From NCBI RefSeq assembly GCF_000330885.1, contig NC_020059.1, forward strand, positions 547,001 through 611,000: a stretch of DNA of 64,000 bases. The letters run 5' to 3'. Positions 18,387 to 25,796 of the stretch are shown in pieces (position 1 is the stretch's first letter; every line of letters starts with the position of its first letter). Position numbers and translations under genes: made by a program. Under the pieces are notes generated by a model. It did no database searches. It had not been told where the DNA came from and saw only the letters and a program-made list of their open reading frames with translations. The stretch comes from Rhizobium tropici CIAT 899 (lineage in GTDB: Bacteria > Pseudomonadota > Alphaproteobacteria > Rhizobiales > Rhizobiaceae).

Positions 18387-19295
18387 TTACTTCAGAAAGC
18401 CATTGTCCTTGAGGTAGGATTCGGCAACAGCCTTGGCCGGCTCACCATCGACCTGGATGCGGCCGTTGAGCTTGCGCAGCACGTCGGCAGTCAAGCCCTT
18501 GAAGATCGGTGCCAGTACTTCTTCGATCTTCGGATTGGCCTTCAGCACGGCCTCACGGATGATCGGTGTCGGCGCGTAGACCGGCTGCACGCTCTTGTCG
18601 TCCTCAAGGACAGTCAGTTCGGCGGCTTCGATGGCGCCGTCTGTACCGTAGACCATCGCGGTGTTGACGCCGTTGGTCTGGTCGGCCGCAGCTTTGATGG
18701 TCGCCGCCGTATCGCCGCCAGAAAGCACGACTTCCTGATCCGGCTTCAGCTTGAAGCTGTAGGTGGTTTCGAAGGCAGGCAGGGCCGCCGGCGAATTGAC
18801 GAACTCCGAAGAGGCCGCGATCTTTATTGGGCCGCCGCCGGCGACCCACTTGCCGAAGTCCGACATGGTCTTCAGCTTGGCTGGGCCGGCGACATCGTTG
18901 CGCACGGCGATCGCCCAGGTGTTGTTGGCAGGCGACGGTGTCAACCAGACGACTTTGTTGGCGTCATAATCCAGCTTCTTGGCGAGATCATAGCCCTGCT
19001 GCAGGTTCTTCCAGGCGGCATCGTCGGCCTTGTTGAAGAAGAAGCCGGCATTGCCAGTATATTCGGCGTAGATGTCGATTTCGCCAGCTGTGAGCGCCTT
19101 GCGTACGACCGGCGTCGTGCCGAGCGCGATGCGATCTTGCGCCTTGATGCCATTGGCATTGAGCGCGGCGAGGATGATGTTGCCGAGCAGCGTACCTTCG
19201 GTGTCGATCTTCGAGGAGACGACAACGTCGGCGGCGCTGGCGCCACCGGCAAGGAGGGCCGTCAGCGTGGCGGCAAGTGCAAGCTTCTTGAACAT
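18387..19295 (-). CDS. Osmoprotectant ABC transporter, binding protein (OsmF/YehZ-type)
   Basis: Periplasmic receptor for a quaternary amine such as glycine betaine or choline (OpuAC family). 302 residues, with a signal peptide cut near residue 21 (GGASA-AD). Family features include IDTEGTLLGNIILAAL near 30-45, EIDIYAEYTGNAG near 72-84 and TPIIREAVLKANPKIEEVL in the last third. First gene of the transporter unit, facing a LysR regulator divergently. YehZ-type systems are often poor osmotic transporters and may have another substrate, so the ligand is uncertain. Confidence 0.85.
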   Translation of the reverse strand: MFKKLALAATLTALLAGGASAADVVVSSKIDTEGTLLGNIILAALNANGIKAQDRIALGTTPVVRKALTAGEIDIYAEYTGNAGFFFNKADDAAWKNLQQGYDLAKKLDYDANKVVWLTPSPANNTWAIAVRNDVAGPAKLKTMSDFGKWVAGGGPIKIAASSEFVNSPAALPAFETTYSFKLKPDQEVVLSGGDTAATIKAAADQTNGVNTAMVYGTDGAIEAAELTVLEDDKSVQPVYAPTPIIREAVLKANPKIEEVLAPIFKGLTADVLRKLNGRIQVDGEPAKAVAESYLKDNGFLK

Positions 19296-19739
19296 GATGT
19301 TTCCCTTTGTACCCCGTTAAATCGTTTTTCTGCTTGCCCACGCCGCCTTGAAGGGCCGCAGTCCGGACGGGCAGGCTTGGCGCGGGCCGGCGGCCCACGA
19401 GCGAATTTGTGGCTGCTTCAGGCAGCTAGCGCTCATCGCGAAAAAGTCGATGCGCTTCGATACCCGTTGCAGTCGCGCGATTATGACGAGCGTACTCGAC
19501 ATTCGCGCGAAATTGGATTTCTTTTTTCGGGGGCAAGTGCGTTTGTTTTTGTTCCCCTTACCCGTTTGGCGCTGTTCCGATCTCATTTTGCGGCTGGATC
19601 AGTAGGGCGACAAAGAAACGATAGCTGTCGCTTTTCGGCTTAGGGATATCTTTTTTTGAGAACACGTCATATTGTCGGGATATCGTTGATATTGCTGTGG
19701 TCGAGCCAGGATGCGCGCCGCGGCTGAGGGGGATCTGAT
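19296..19739. other. Divergent intergenic region, osmF-type gene / LysR gene
   Basis: 444 bases holding promoters for two divergent units. I find no ORF with coding character, RNA gene or clear operator here. A T/G-rich stretch (19507-19560) is the only compositional feature. Confidence 0.5.
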
Positions 19740-20966
19740 TTGTATCTCGGCGCATTGTTCGTAGCCGACATGGTGTTCTCCGTCGGCTCGGTGAGGGAGA
19801 CCGCGCGGCGGCTGTCTTTTTCGGCATCGACCGTCTCCGGTGCCCTGCGTCGGCTCGAAACGGAGCTTGCCATGAAGCTTGTCGAGCGTGCCTCCGGTGA
19901 GCTTGCGACCCTTCTGGCGAGTTCCAAGGTTCAGAAGGGGCTGCAGCCCATTCTCAGTGGCATGCGCCAGCTTTCGACCCTGATGAAAGAACCGCCGGCT
20001 CCAAAGGACTACGACCAATGGGCCGCGCGCCTGCCACTGAAGATCGCCACCATCGAACGCTTCCTTGAGGTTGCCGATCAGGGCAGCATCAATCGCGCTG
20101 CCCGCCGCCTTAGACTGGGTCAGCCGCAACTCTCCTTGCAGATTGCCAATCTGGAGGAACTGTTCGGCTGCCGCCTGTTCGCCCGGCAGGCGCAGGGTTC
20201 CGTGCTGACGGAGGCCGGCCAGGAGGTTCATGCTATCCTCTCCGCCATAGCGCAGGCCTGGGACCAGATGAAAGCGGCAGCGGACGAGCGCTTCCAACGA
20301 ACCGCCCGCGCCGTGCGCATCGGCTCGATCATTCCCACAGGCTCGGAAAGCTGGGTGGCGCGCTCGCTGGCGAGCCTGGTATCGCGCTGGAACATCGGCG
20401 GGAACAGCAACATGCTGTCGCTGCTGCTGATGACGGCGGATGATCTGCGCGAGGCGCTCCGATCCGGCCGCATCGATGTCGCCATTGTCGATTCCGTCTT
20501 CGGCCTCGACGCCTTCGAACATGTGGAACTGGTCGCCACGGACATGGTGGCGATCGCCCCGCCGGATAGCACGGAGCAGACCTTCGCCGCGCTCATGGAA
20601 AACCATCCGCTCTGCGTGCCGAGCCCGCGCACCGGCATCGGCAATGCCGCGACGGCCTTCGGTTACGACAGCCGCGACCGCCGCCGGTTTCGCGGCCGCG
20701 ACATCACCTCGGCCGATTCCCTGCCCGTCATCGTCGATCTCGTCGCCAATCACGGCTACGTCTCGTTCCTCGGCCGGGTCAGCGCGCTTCCGATCGCCGA
20801 CAAGGTCCGCATCGTCGATCCCGATGAGATCTTGCCGCTGTCCTATCACCTCGCCCATAATGGCCGTAAAGCCTCGGTTGAAGCGTGCCGGCTGATCCAG
20901 CAGGCGGTTCGCGAACTGGTTGGAGAGATGGGGACGACACGAAAGCGCTCGTCATCCCGCGGGTAG
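19740..20966 (+). CDS. LysR-type regulator with two HTH domains
   Basis: 408 residues, about 100 longer than a normal LysR protein because the DNA-binding region is duplicated. HTH 1 spans about 3-60 (SVRETARRLSFSASTVSGAL); HTH 2 spans about 98-155 (SINRAARRLRLGQPQLSLQI). Both end in the usual LExxLxxxLxxR segment. The effector domain follows from about 185 (ARAVRIGSIIPT). Start is TTG at 19740: an in-frame stop lies just upstream, GAGGGGGA sits 6 bases before it, and a later ATG (19770) would cut into HTH 1. It may control the divergent osmoprotectant operon. Confidence 0.8.
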   Translation: MYLGALFVADMVFSVGSVRETARRLSFSASTVSGALRRLETELAMKLVERASGELATLLASSKVQKGLQPILSGMRQLSTLMKEPPAPKDYDQWAARLPLKIATIERFLEVADQGSINRAARRLRLGQPQLSLQIANLEELFGCRLFARQAQGSVLTEAGQEVHAILSAIAQAWDQMKAAADERFQRTARAVRIGSIIPTGSESWVARSLASLVSRWNIGGNSNMLSLLLMTADDLREALRSGRIDVAIVDSVFGLDAFEHVELVATDMVAIAPPDSTEQTFAALMENHPLCVPSPRTGIGNAATAFGYDSRDRRRFRGRDITSADSLPVIVDLVANHGYVSFLGRVSALPIADKVRIVDPDEILPLSYHLAHNGRKASVEACRLIQQAVRELVGEMGTTRKRSSSRG

Positions 20967-20967
20967 C

Positions 20968-20992
20968 GGAACAAATGCGGCATCTTTGCGTT
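20968..20992 (+). promoter_or_regulatory. EcfG-type promoter of the first His-rich gene
   Basis: GGAAC (20968-20972), 16 bases, CGTT (20989-20992). The flanks GTAGC before and TA after also agree with the second copy at 21457. Transcription would begin near 21000, about 60 bases before the ATG. Confidence 0.75.
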
Positions 20993-21061
20993 TAGGTCGG
21001 TTAGGTTAGTCCGGGCGTACGCAGCCGGGGGGCGCGTTCGGCACCCAAGGAGAGACCATAC

Positions 21062-21274
21062 ATGAAAATTCTTGCAACGGCGCTTGTCGCACTAGGCATT
21101 ATTGTTCTGCCCGCTACCTATGCCGAGGCGCGTGATCATCACCATCACCGCTGGCATCAGCACCATCATCGTGACTATCGCCCTCATCATCATGGCTGGC
21201 ATCGCCATGAAGGCTGGCGGCATGGCCATGGCTATCACCGCTGGCACAGCAAGCCGCATTTCTCGCATGCCTGA
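21062..21274 (+). CDS. Small secreted His-rich protein, copy 1
   Basis: 70 residues. A signal peptide (MKILATALVALGIIVLPATYAEA, cut near 23) is followed by a mature chain of about 46 residues in which roughly two fifths are His, mixed with Trp, Tyr, Gly and Arg (DHHHHRWHQHHH, then HGWHRHEGWRHGHGYHRW), ending KPHFSHA. It is the shorter paralogue of the gene at 21551, with an almost identical signal peptide. No Cys is present. Binding of Zn, Ni or Cu in the periplasm is a reasonable guess from composition; no family function is known to me. Preceded by an EcfG promoter and AAGGAGAG, followed by a terminator. Confidence 0.8.
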   Translation: MKILATALVALGIIVLPATYAEARDHHHHRWHQHHHRDYRPHHHGWHRHEGWRHGHGYHRWHSKPHFSHA

Positions 21275-21293
21275 CGGCTGCGGACAGGCATGA

Positions 21294-21321
21294 AAATGGC
21301 GCCTTCGGGCGCCGTTTTTTT
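21294..21321 (+). terminator. Rho-independent terminator after His-rich copy 1
   Basis: GGCGCC (21298-21303), loop TTCG, GGCGCC (21308-21313), then seven T (21315-21321). A UUCG tetraloop stem plus U-run is a textbook terminator. Confidence 0.92.
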
Positions 21322-21456
21322 AGCCGCCGGTCAATTGCGTCCTCCTCCTTATGTCTTGGCGATACCGGTGGAAGCGCGCCGGCGGATGAGCCTGCGATCG
21401 TGATCAGGCGGGTCCGATGGCGAGGCCGCGAAAACGCCTGCTCCTCAAGGGATAGC

Positions 21457-21482
21457 GGAACTTTCGAAGGCGCTATTGCGTT
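21457..21482 (+). promoter_or_regulatory. EcfG-type promoter of the second His-rich gene
   Basis: GGAAC (21457-21461), 17 bases, CGTT (21479-21482), with the same ATAGC/GTAGC lead and TTTA tail as the promoter at 20968. It lies 69 bases before the ATG at 21551. Confidence 0.72.
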
Positions 21483-21550
21483 TACTATATCGTCCGGAGG
21501 ACGCAAGTAATCCGAGTAGCGTTTACGTCCGGCATTCAAGGAGGCTGGAA

Positions 21551-21949
21551 ATGAAAATTCTGGCAACAGCGCTGATTGCGCTAGGTATGGTCGTGCTGCC
21601 GGCAACCTATGCCGAGGCGCGTCCTCATCACCATGGACACCACCATCGGGTGATCGTCCATCGGCATTATCATCACCACTATTATTACCGCCATCACTAC
21701 TATAGGCCACATTACGGCTATTACGCGCCGTATTATGGCTATGACCGACCCTACTACAGCTATGACCAGCCCTACTATCCGTTGGGCGTATTTGGCGTAT
21801 TTGGGGGCTATGGCGGCTATCGCCACCACCACGGTTGGTATGGTGGGCGCGGGTACCATCACGGCTGGTATGCCGGCGGTCATCGCGGATGGCACGGCGG
21901 CGGCGGCCATTGGCGCTATTACAGCGAGCCGCATTTCTCGCATAACTGA
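21551..21949 (+). CDS. Secreted His/Tyr/Gly-rich protein, copy 2
   Basis: 132 residues. Signal peptide MKILATALIALGMVVLPATY is nearly identical to copy 1. The mature chain has a His-rich block, then a Tyr/Pro block (HYGYYAPYYGYDRPYY), then Gly/Trp/His repeats (GGYRHHHGWYGGRGYHHGWY) and ends with EPHFSHN, matching KPHFSHA of copy 1. I start at 21551 (GGAGGCTGGAA before the ATG); an in-frame reading from 21476 would begin inside the promoter. It may be a periplasmic metal-binding or cell-surface protein. The function is unknown. Confidence 0.8.
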   Translation: MKILATALIALGMVVLPATYAEARPHHHGHHHRVIVHRHYHHHYYYRHHYYRPHYGYYAPYYGYDRPYYSYDQPYYPLGVFGVFGGYGGYRHHHGWYGGRGYHHGWYAGGHRGWHGGGGHWRYYSEPHFSHN

Positions 21950-21968
21950 GGGCCTGTCCGATGGCAGA

Positions 21969-21988
21969 ACGGCGCCTTTCGGCGCCGT
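21969..21988 (+). terminator. Hairpin after His-rich copy 2
   Basis: ACGGCGCC (21969-21976), loop TTTC, GGCGCCGT (21981-21988). It resembles the copy 1 terminator but lacks the U-run. Confidence 0.6.
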
Positions 21989-22025
21989 GTCGGGATAAGT
22001 TTAGAAGCTGTCCGGCAGTGTTGGT

Positions 22026-22325
22026 TCATGCCGGATTAAGCACGTGAACGGCGCGACCGGCCATAAGATCCTTCACCTTCTCGCCATAGGCGGCCATATG
22101 GGCGGAGGCGGCATGCGCCTTCAGCGCCGCCAGGCTTTCCCATTTCTCGACCACGACGAAAGTGTCAGGCCCAAAGGCAGGATCGGCCCCTTCGACATCC
22201 ACGACGGCGGTATATTCGATGCAACCGTCTTCGGCGTGAACGGCCGGAACGTTCGCCTGGAAAGCTTCAAGCACCTCGGCGCGTTTGCCAGGATGGGCGA
22301 TGAGGATGGCGAGTACGTGAATCAT
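22026..22325 (-). CDS. Antibiotic biosynthesis monooxygenase (ABM) domain protein
   Basis: 99-residue protein of the dimeric alpha-beta barrel ABM family, which includes quinol monooxygenase YgiN. It opens with MIHVLAILIAHPGKRAEVLE, has EDGCIEYTAVVD and ends with the helix ALKAHAASAHMAAYGEKVKDLM, covering the whole domain. Family members often act on quinols or as heme-degrading enzymes; the substrate is not visible here. AGGA sits 7 bases upstream of the ATG. Convergent with the His-rich gene copy 2 and monocistronic. Confidence 0.82.
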   Translation of the reverse strand: MIHVLAILIAHPGKRAEVLEAFQANVPAVHAEDGCIEYTAVVDVEGADPAFGPDTFVVVEKWESLAALKAHAASAHMAAYGEKVKDLMAGRAVHVLNPA

Positions 22326-22477
22326 GGAGATGTCCTAGAAACGATATTCAATACGGATGGGGAATGGCGGACGCCACCGGATGTGTGGCCGGTTTCAACC
22401 ATTACCACGGAACACGTCCGTCCGAACGCCAAACTTCAATTTTTATCGCGCATGGGATTCTTGCTGGATCGCGGCGT

Positions 22478-23356
22478 TCACATCCGATTGATGTATTTCG
22501 GATCGAGCGATCCGCTCAGCAGATGGCTGACTGCAAGGAGATTGCCCTGCAGGCGACCGCGCCGGTCGATATAGGGCGGCGGATTGACGGAGCCGACGAC
22601 ATTCGAGGCAATATTGCCGCCCATCAGCTTCAGCGCCCATTTCAGCGATACCGAGCGCTTCTTGACGAGATAGAGCGGATTGGCGACCTGGGAGTACCCA
22701 AGGCGCAGGCCCGATGTGCGCCCGGCCTTGACGCCGAGATGGACGCCACGCAGGCGATTGAACCTGACGATCTTGCCGAAAGGACGCAGCCGCCGGCACA
22801 GATCGACATCTTCCTGCCAGGCGTAGAGCGGCAGATCCTCGTCGAAATAGATACCATTTGCCAGCATCGCTTTTCGGCGGAAGATCATGTTGCAGCCATA
22901 GGCGTTATGCGTGGCCTCGATCGTCGGTGCCGGAAAGGGAGTGGCATCGGCTGCGAGCGCCGCATCCGCTTCGTCCGCCGTCAGGCCTGGGCCAAGGATA
23001 CCGTCACGAACGACTTCGCCGGTCGCCACGACGATATCTTCATCCGCCTCGAATAGGGCTTCCGTCTCGGCAAGATAGTTCGTTGCCGGGAAGAAATCGT
23101 CATCGAAGAAGACGACGACATCTATGCCGACAGCCGCATCGATGATGGCATTGCGCTGCGGGCAGCTTCCCTGCGGCGAGGAGAGGATCGTCACCGGAAA
23201 CGGCGCTGAGTTCAAGCGCGCCATGTCGATATCGTCATCCTTGGTCGGACACAGGAAGAGGTGATCCGGCTTGCGCGCCTGTGCCGCGAGCCTGTCGATC
23301 ATCGAGGCGAGGATCGCCTTGCGACCGCATGTCGCCACGCCAACGGCAATTTTCAT
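22478..23356 (-). CDS. Family 2 glycosyltransferase
   Basis: Predicted to transfer a sugar from a nucleotide donor in building a surface polysaccharide. 292 residues with a GT-A fold: N-terminal KIAVGVATCGR, a donor/metal site VVFFDDDFFPA near 80-90 (DDD taking the role of DxD), and a catalytic-base region LYAWQEDVDLCRRLRPFG near 181-198 (ED motif). The order resembles the rhizobial ExoM/GumC-type glycosyltransferases. No other polysaccharide genes are adjacent, so the product is unknown. GGGGGTGC lies before the start. Confidence 0.85.
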   Translation of the reverse strand: MKIAVGVATCGRKAILASMIDRLAAQARKPDHLFLCPTKDDDIDMARLNSAPFPVTILSSPQGSCPQRNAIIDAAVGIDVVVFFDDDFFPATNYLAETEALFEADEDIVVATGEVVRDGILGPGLTADEADAALAADATPFPAPTIEATHNAYGCNMIFRRKAMLANGIYFDEDLPLYAWQEDVDLCRRLRPFGKIVRFNRLRGVHLGVKAGRTSGLRLGYSQVANPLYLVKKRSVSLKWALKLMGGNIASNVVGSVNPPPYIDRRGRLQGNLLAVSHLLSGSLDPKYINRM

Positions 23357-23590
23357 GATGCACCCCCGACCCTTATCCCAAGGTGCACAAAACCATCGAA
23401 ATCTGAATCTTTGGTTGTATTAATCGCCTGCATTCAACGCATCGCCATAAAGCTGCTCTATCCGCCGGCGGCGAGACGATCAGGCTTCGGTCGAAGGGGT
23501 GTTGTGACGGCCGCCGTCGGGCTGCAGGGCCGTCAATTGCGAAAAGCGCTTCTGGCCGATTGCGGCCGCCGGCGCCTGTTTTAAAACGGC

Positions 23591-24073
23591 TTACTTGAAA
23601 TCGCTGGGTGCGTAAGGCTTGCATTTATAGGGTGTTGAGCCTTCCTTATCCCGAACGACGGCATTCCCTTCGGGATCAAGCTTCAAGGTCCAGGACGTTT
23701 GCAAGCCGTTCGACCCCATGAAACCGCCGATGAAGGTCACGTCGTCTCCTTGTCGATTGAACCCGGTGACACCGCCAAGGTGGCGTTGATATTCCTGCGG
23801 ACGCATGACGACGCCGACGAGAGCCGCTGATCCGGTGGCCGCTGAAAGGCCGTATCCGCCGTTTGGCGCGCAAGGCGTCATGTCGGAGACGAATGGGCCG
23901 CTGACGCAACTGAGGATATGGCCGAACTGCTTTTTTGAATTCAGGTGCACGTATACATCAGCGTCGCCGTCACCTTTGCAGAGGAGATGCGTTGGCTTCT
24001 CTGGAGAAGCTGCCAACGCCATTCCAGCGGCGATCAGATAGGCGGCGACAGCGATTGCATTCGTGAGCTTCAT
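23591..24073 (-). CDS. Exported protein of unknown function
   Basis: 160 residues with a signal peptide (MKLTNAIAVAAYLIAAGMALA, cut near 21-22). The mature part has four cysteines (LLCKGDGD, ILSCVSGPF, MTPCAPNGG, YKCKPYAP), which could form two disulfides in the periplasm. I do not recognise a family. Start chosen at 24073 because GGAG lies 6 bases upstream; an upstream ATG (24097) lacks a ribosome site and would push the signal peptide inward. Monocistronic, between a glycosyltransferase and a tRNA gene. Confidence 0.6.
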   Translation of the reverse strand: MKLTNAIAVAAYLIAAGMALAASPEKPTHLLCKGDGDADVYVHLNSKKQFGHILSCVSGPFVSDMTPCAPNGGYGLSAATGSAALVGVVMRPQEYQRHLGGVTGFNRQGDDVTFIGGFMGSNGLQTSWTLKLDPEGNAVVRDKEGSTPYKCKPYAPSDFK

Positions 24074-24260
24074 GGAGGTCTCCGGTTCAGGCATCTTCAG
24101 CTCACACTTTCGAAACGTCGAGCGCAATCCATTTTGTTCTTGAGGACATCGATCCCCGAATAGGGAGCTTTGGATTGCGACATTGCAGTCATGACCGTAG
24201 AGCAAAAGGCGCCCAAGAACGGCAGTACGGACAATTCGATGCTAAGTGTTTGGAAACAAG

Positions 24261-24336
24261 TGGTGCCGCTTACGTGACTCGAACACGTGACCCCATCATT
24301 ACGAATGATGTGCTCTACCGACTGAGCTAAAGCGGC
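24261..24336 (-). tRNA. tRNA-Thr, anticodon CGT
   Basis: 76 bases including an encoded CCA. Acceptor stem GCCGCTT/AAGCGGC, D stem GCTC/GAGC, anticodon stem CATCA/TGATG with loop TTCGTAA, and T stem ACGTG/CACGT with loop TTCGAGT all pair. Anticodon CGU reads the ACG codon. I see no integrated element at its 3' end. Confidence 0.95.
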
Positions 24337-24475
24337 ATTCTGCGGAGCATTCGGTTCGGCCCCGCGATTTGCATGGCGCTGATACAGTCTATGCGGTCAG
24401 ATTTCAAGCGCTCAAATTGCCATTTGGCAAAAAAGCGAGGGGACTTGTGAAAATAGCCCCGCTTTTCAGTGCCGG

Positions 24476-25435
24476 TCAAAGCGCCAGCCGGGCGCGTGCG
24501 TGTCGATATTCTCTCTCCAGCCGATCGACGAGAGCGGATACGGGCTGGATGGATTTGACGGCACCGATGCCCTGGCCGGAACCCCAGATGTCCTTCCAGG
24601 CCTTCACGCCAGTTGTGGCGGCCTCGAAATCCATTTTGGAAGGGTCGGCCTCCGGCAAGTTGTCGGGGTCGAGGCCGGCGGCGCGGATAGAGGGTTTCAG
24701 GTAATTCCCGAGGACACCGGTGAAATAGTTGGAATAGACGATATCGGCAGCTGTGCCCTCGACGATCGCTTGCTTGTAGGCGTCGGCCGCGCGGGCCTCC
24801 TCCGTGGCGATGAAGGGCGAGCCGATATAAGCAAGATCGGCGCCGGCCGCCTGGGCGGCCAGGATGGCACCGCCCGTAGCGATGGCGCCGGCCAGGAGCA
24901 GCGGCCCGTCGAACCACTCGCGGATTTCCTGCACCAGCGCGAAGGGGGAAAGCTGGCCGGCATGGCCGCCGGCGCCCGCAGCAACGGCAATCAACCCGTC
25001 CGCACCCTTGCGGATCGCCGAATTGGCATGGCGGTTGTTGATGATATCGTGCAGCACGATACCGCCATAGGAATGCACGGCCGCGTTCACTTCGGGCACG
25101 GCGCCGAGCGAGGAAATGACGATCGGCACCTTGTATTTCACGCAGAGCATCAGATCGTGCTCCAGGCGCTTGTTTGACGTATGGACGATCTGATTGACCG
25201 CAAATGGAGCTGCCGGACGGCCCGGATTTGCGGAATTGTGAGCGGCAAGATCCTCGGTGATCATCGCAAGCCATTCGTCGAGCTGGCTTTCCGGGCGCGC
25301 GTTCAGCGCCGGAAACGAGCCGACGACGCCGGCCTTGCATTGCGCCAGCGTCAGTGCCGGATGCGAGATGATGAAGAGGGGTGAGGCCACGACCGGCAGC
25401 CGCAGGTGCTCGGTGAGGATCGAGGGGAGGGTCAT
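24476..25435 (-). CDS. Nitronate monooxygenase / NAD(P)H-dependent flavin oxidoreductase
   Basis: FMN-binding TIM-barrel protein (2-nitropropane dioxygenase family), 319 residues. Seen: LPVVASPLFIISHPAL near 12-27, VAAGAGGHAGQLSPFALV near 147-164 containing the usual GGHxG motif, and GADLAYIGSPFIATEEA near 199-215. Enzymes of this class oxidise alkyl nitronates or act as enoyl reductases. Start: three ATGs lie close together (25444, 25441, 25435); AAGGG is spaced correctly only for 25435, which also fits the family start. A 16-bp palindrome overlaps the upstream ATGs, so transcription is probably repressor-controlled. Confidence 0.85.
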   Translation of the reverse strand: MTLPSILTEHLRLPVVASPLFIISHPALTLAQCKAGVVGSFPALNARPESQLDEWLAMITEDLAAHNSANPGRPAAPFAVNQIVHTSNKRLEHDLMLCVKYKVPIVISSLGAVPEVNAAVHSYGGIVLHDIINNRHANSAIRKGADGLIAVAAGAGGHAGQLSPFALVQEIREWFDGPLLLAGAIATGGAILAAQAAGADLAYIGSPFIATEEARAADAYKQAIVEGTAADIVYSNYFTGVLGNYLKPSIRAAGLDPDNLPEADPSKMDFEAATTGVKAWKDIWGSGQGIGAVKSIQPVSALVDRLEREYRHARARLAL

Positions 25436-25442
25436 GAACATC

Positions 25443-25478
25443 ATCCCTTTTGACGTTTACGAAAACGTCAAAAGGGAT
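25443..25478. promoter_or_regulatory. 16-bp perfect inverted repeat at the nitronate monooxygenase start
   Basis: ATCCCTTTTGACGTTT (25443-25458) mirrors AAACGTCAAAAGGGAT (25463-25478) around ACGA. It contains TTGACGTTT...AAACGTCAA, related to the palindrome at 13676 upstream of fadD. It includes the ribosome binding site of the gene, so a bound protein or an RNA hairpin would block expression. Confidence 0.65.
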
Positions 25479-25518
25479 AGCAGATGTCTGCGGAGAGGGG
25501 AAGATGGAGGGAGAAACA

Positions 25519-25624
25519 GGCAGTAGGCAGTGGGCAGCAGGCAGTGGGGATCGGGAATGCGAATTGAGTGATAGCGATTGACCGTCTCCGCAATTGGCGC
25601 TTTTGCCTACTGCCTACTGCCACC
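25519..25624. repeat. 7-bp tandem repeats in opposite orientation
   Basis: Four units GGCAGTA, GGCAGTG, GGCAGCA, GGCAGTG run from 25519 to 25546. About 57 bases later TGCCTAC, TGCCTAC, TGCCACC (25604-25624) repeats the motif on the other strand. They sit in the 361-base gap between two divergent genes; apart from these and the palindrome I see nothing else in it. Confidence 0.65.
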
Positions 25625-25796
25625 CCATTTGTGTCGTCTTTGCCATTTATCCCCGCCCGAGTGCCGTTAACCCAAGGGGGAGGCTTGCGTATTGCAGAAC
25701 GGGGCGTTACCGAATCCGGTTAACGATTGATGAAAATGCGGCTGCCTTGCCAGCGGGCTTTGCAAGTATGGTGCGAGTGAGCGTAAAGGATCGGAT

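Noticed and set aside
24261..24336. tRNA-Thr as an integration site
   Set aside because: No direct repeat of its 3' end and no integrase or foreign-looking genes on either side.
25519..25624. CRISPR-like array
   Set aside because: The 7-base units are contiguous with no spacers, and no cas genes exist in the window.
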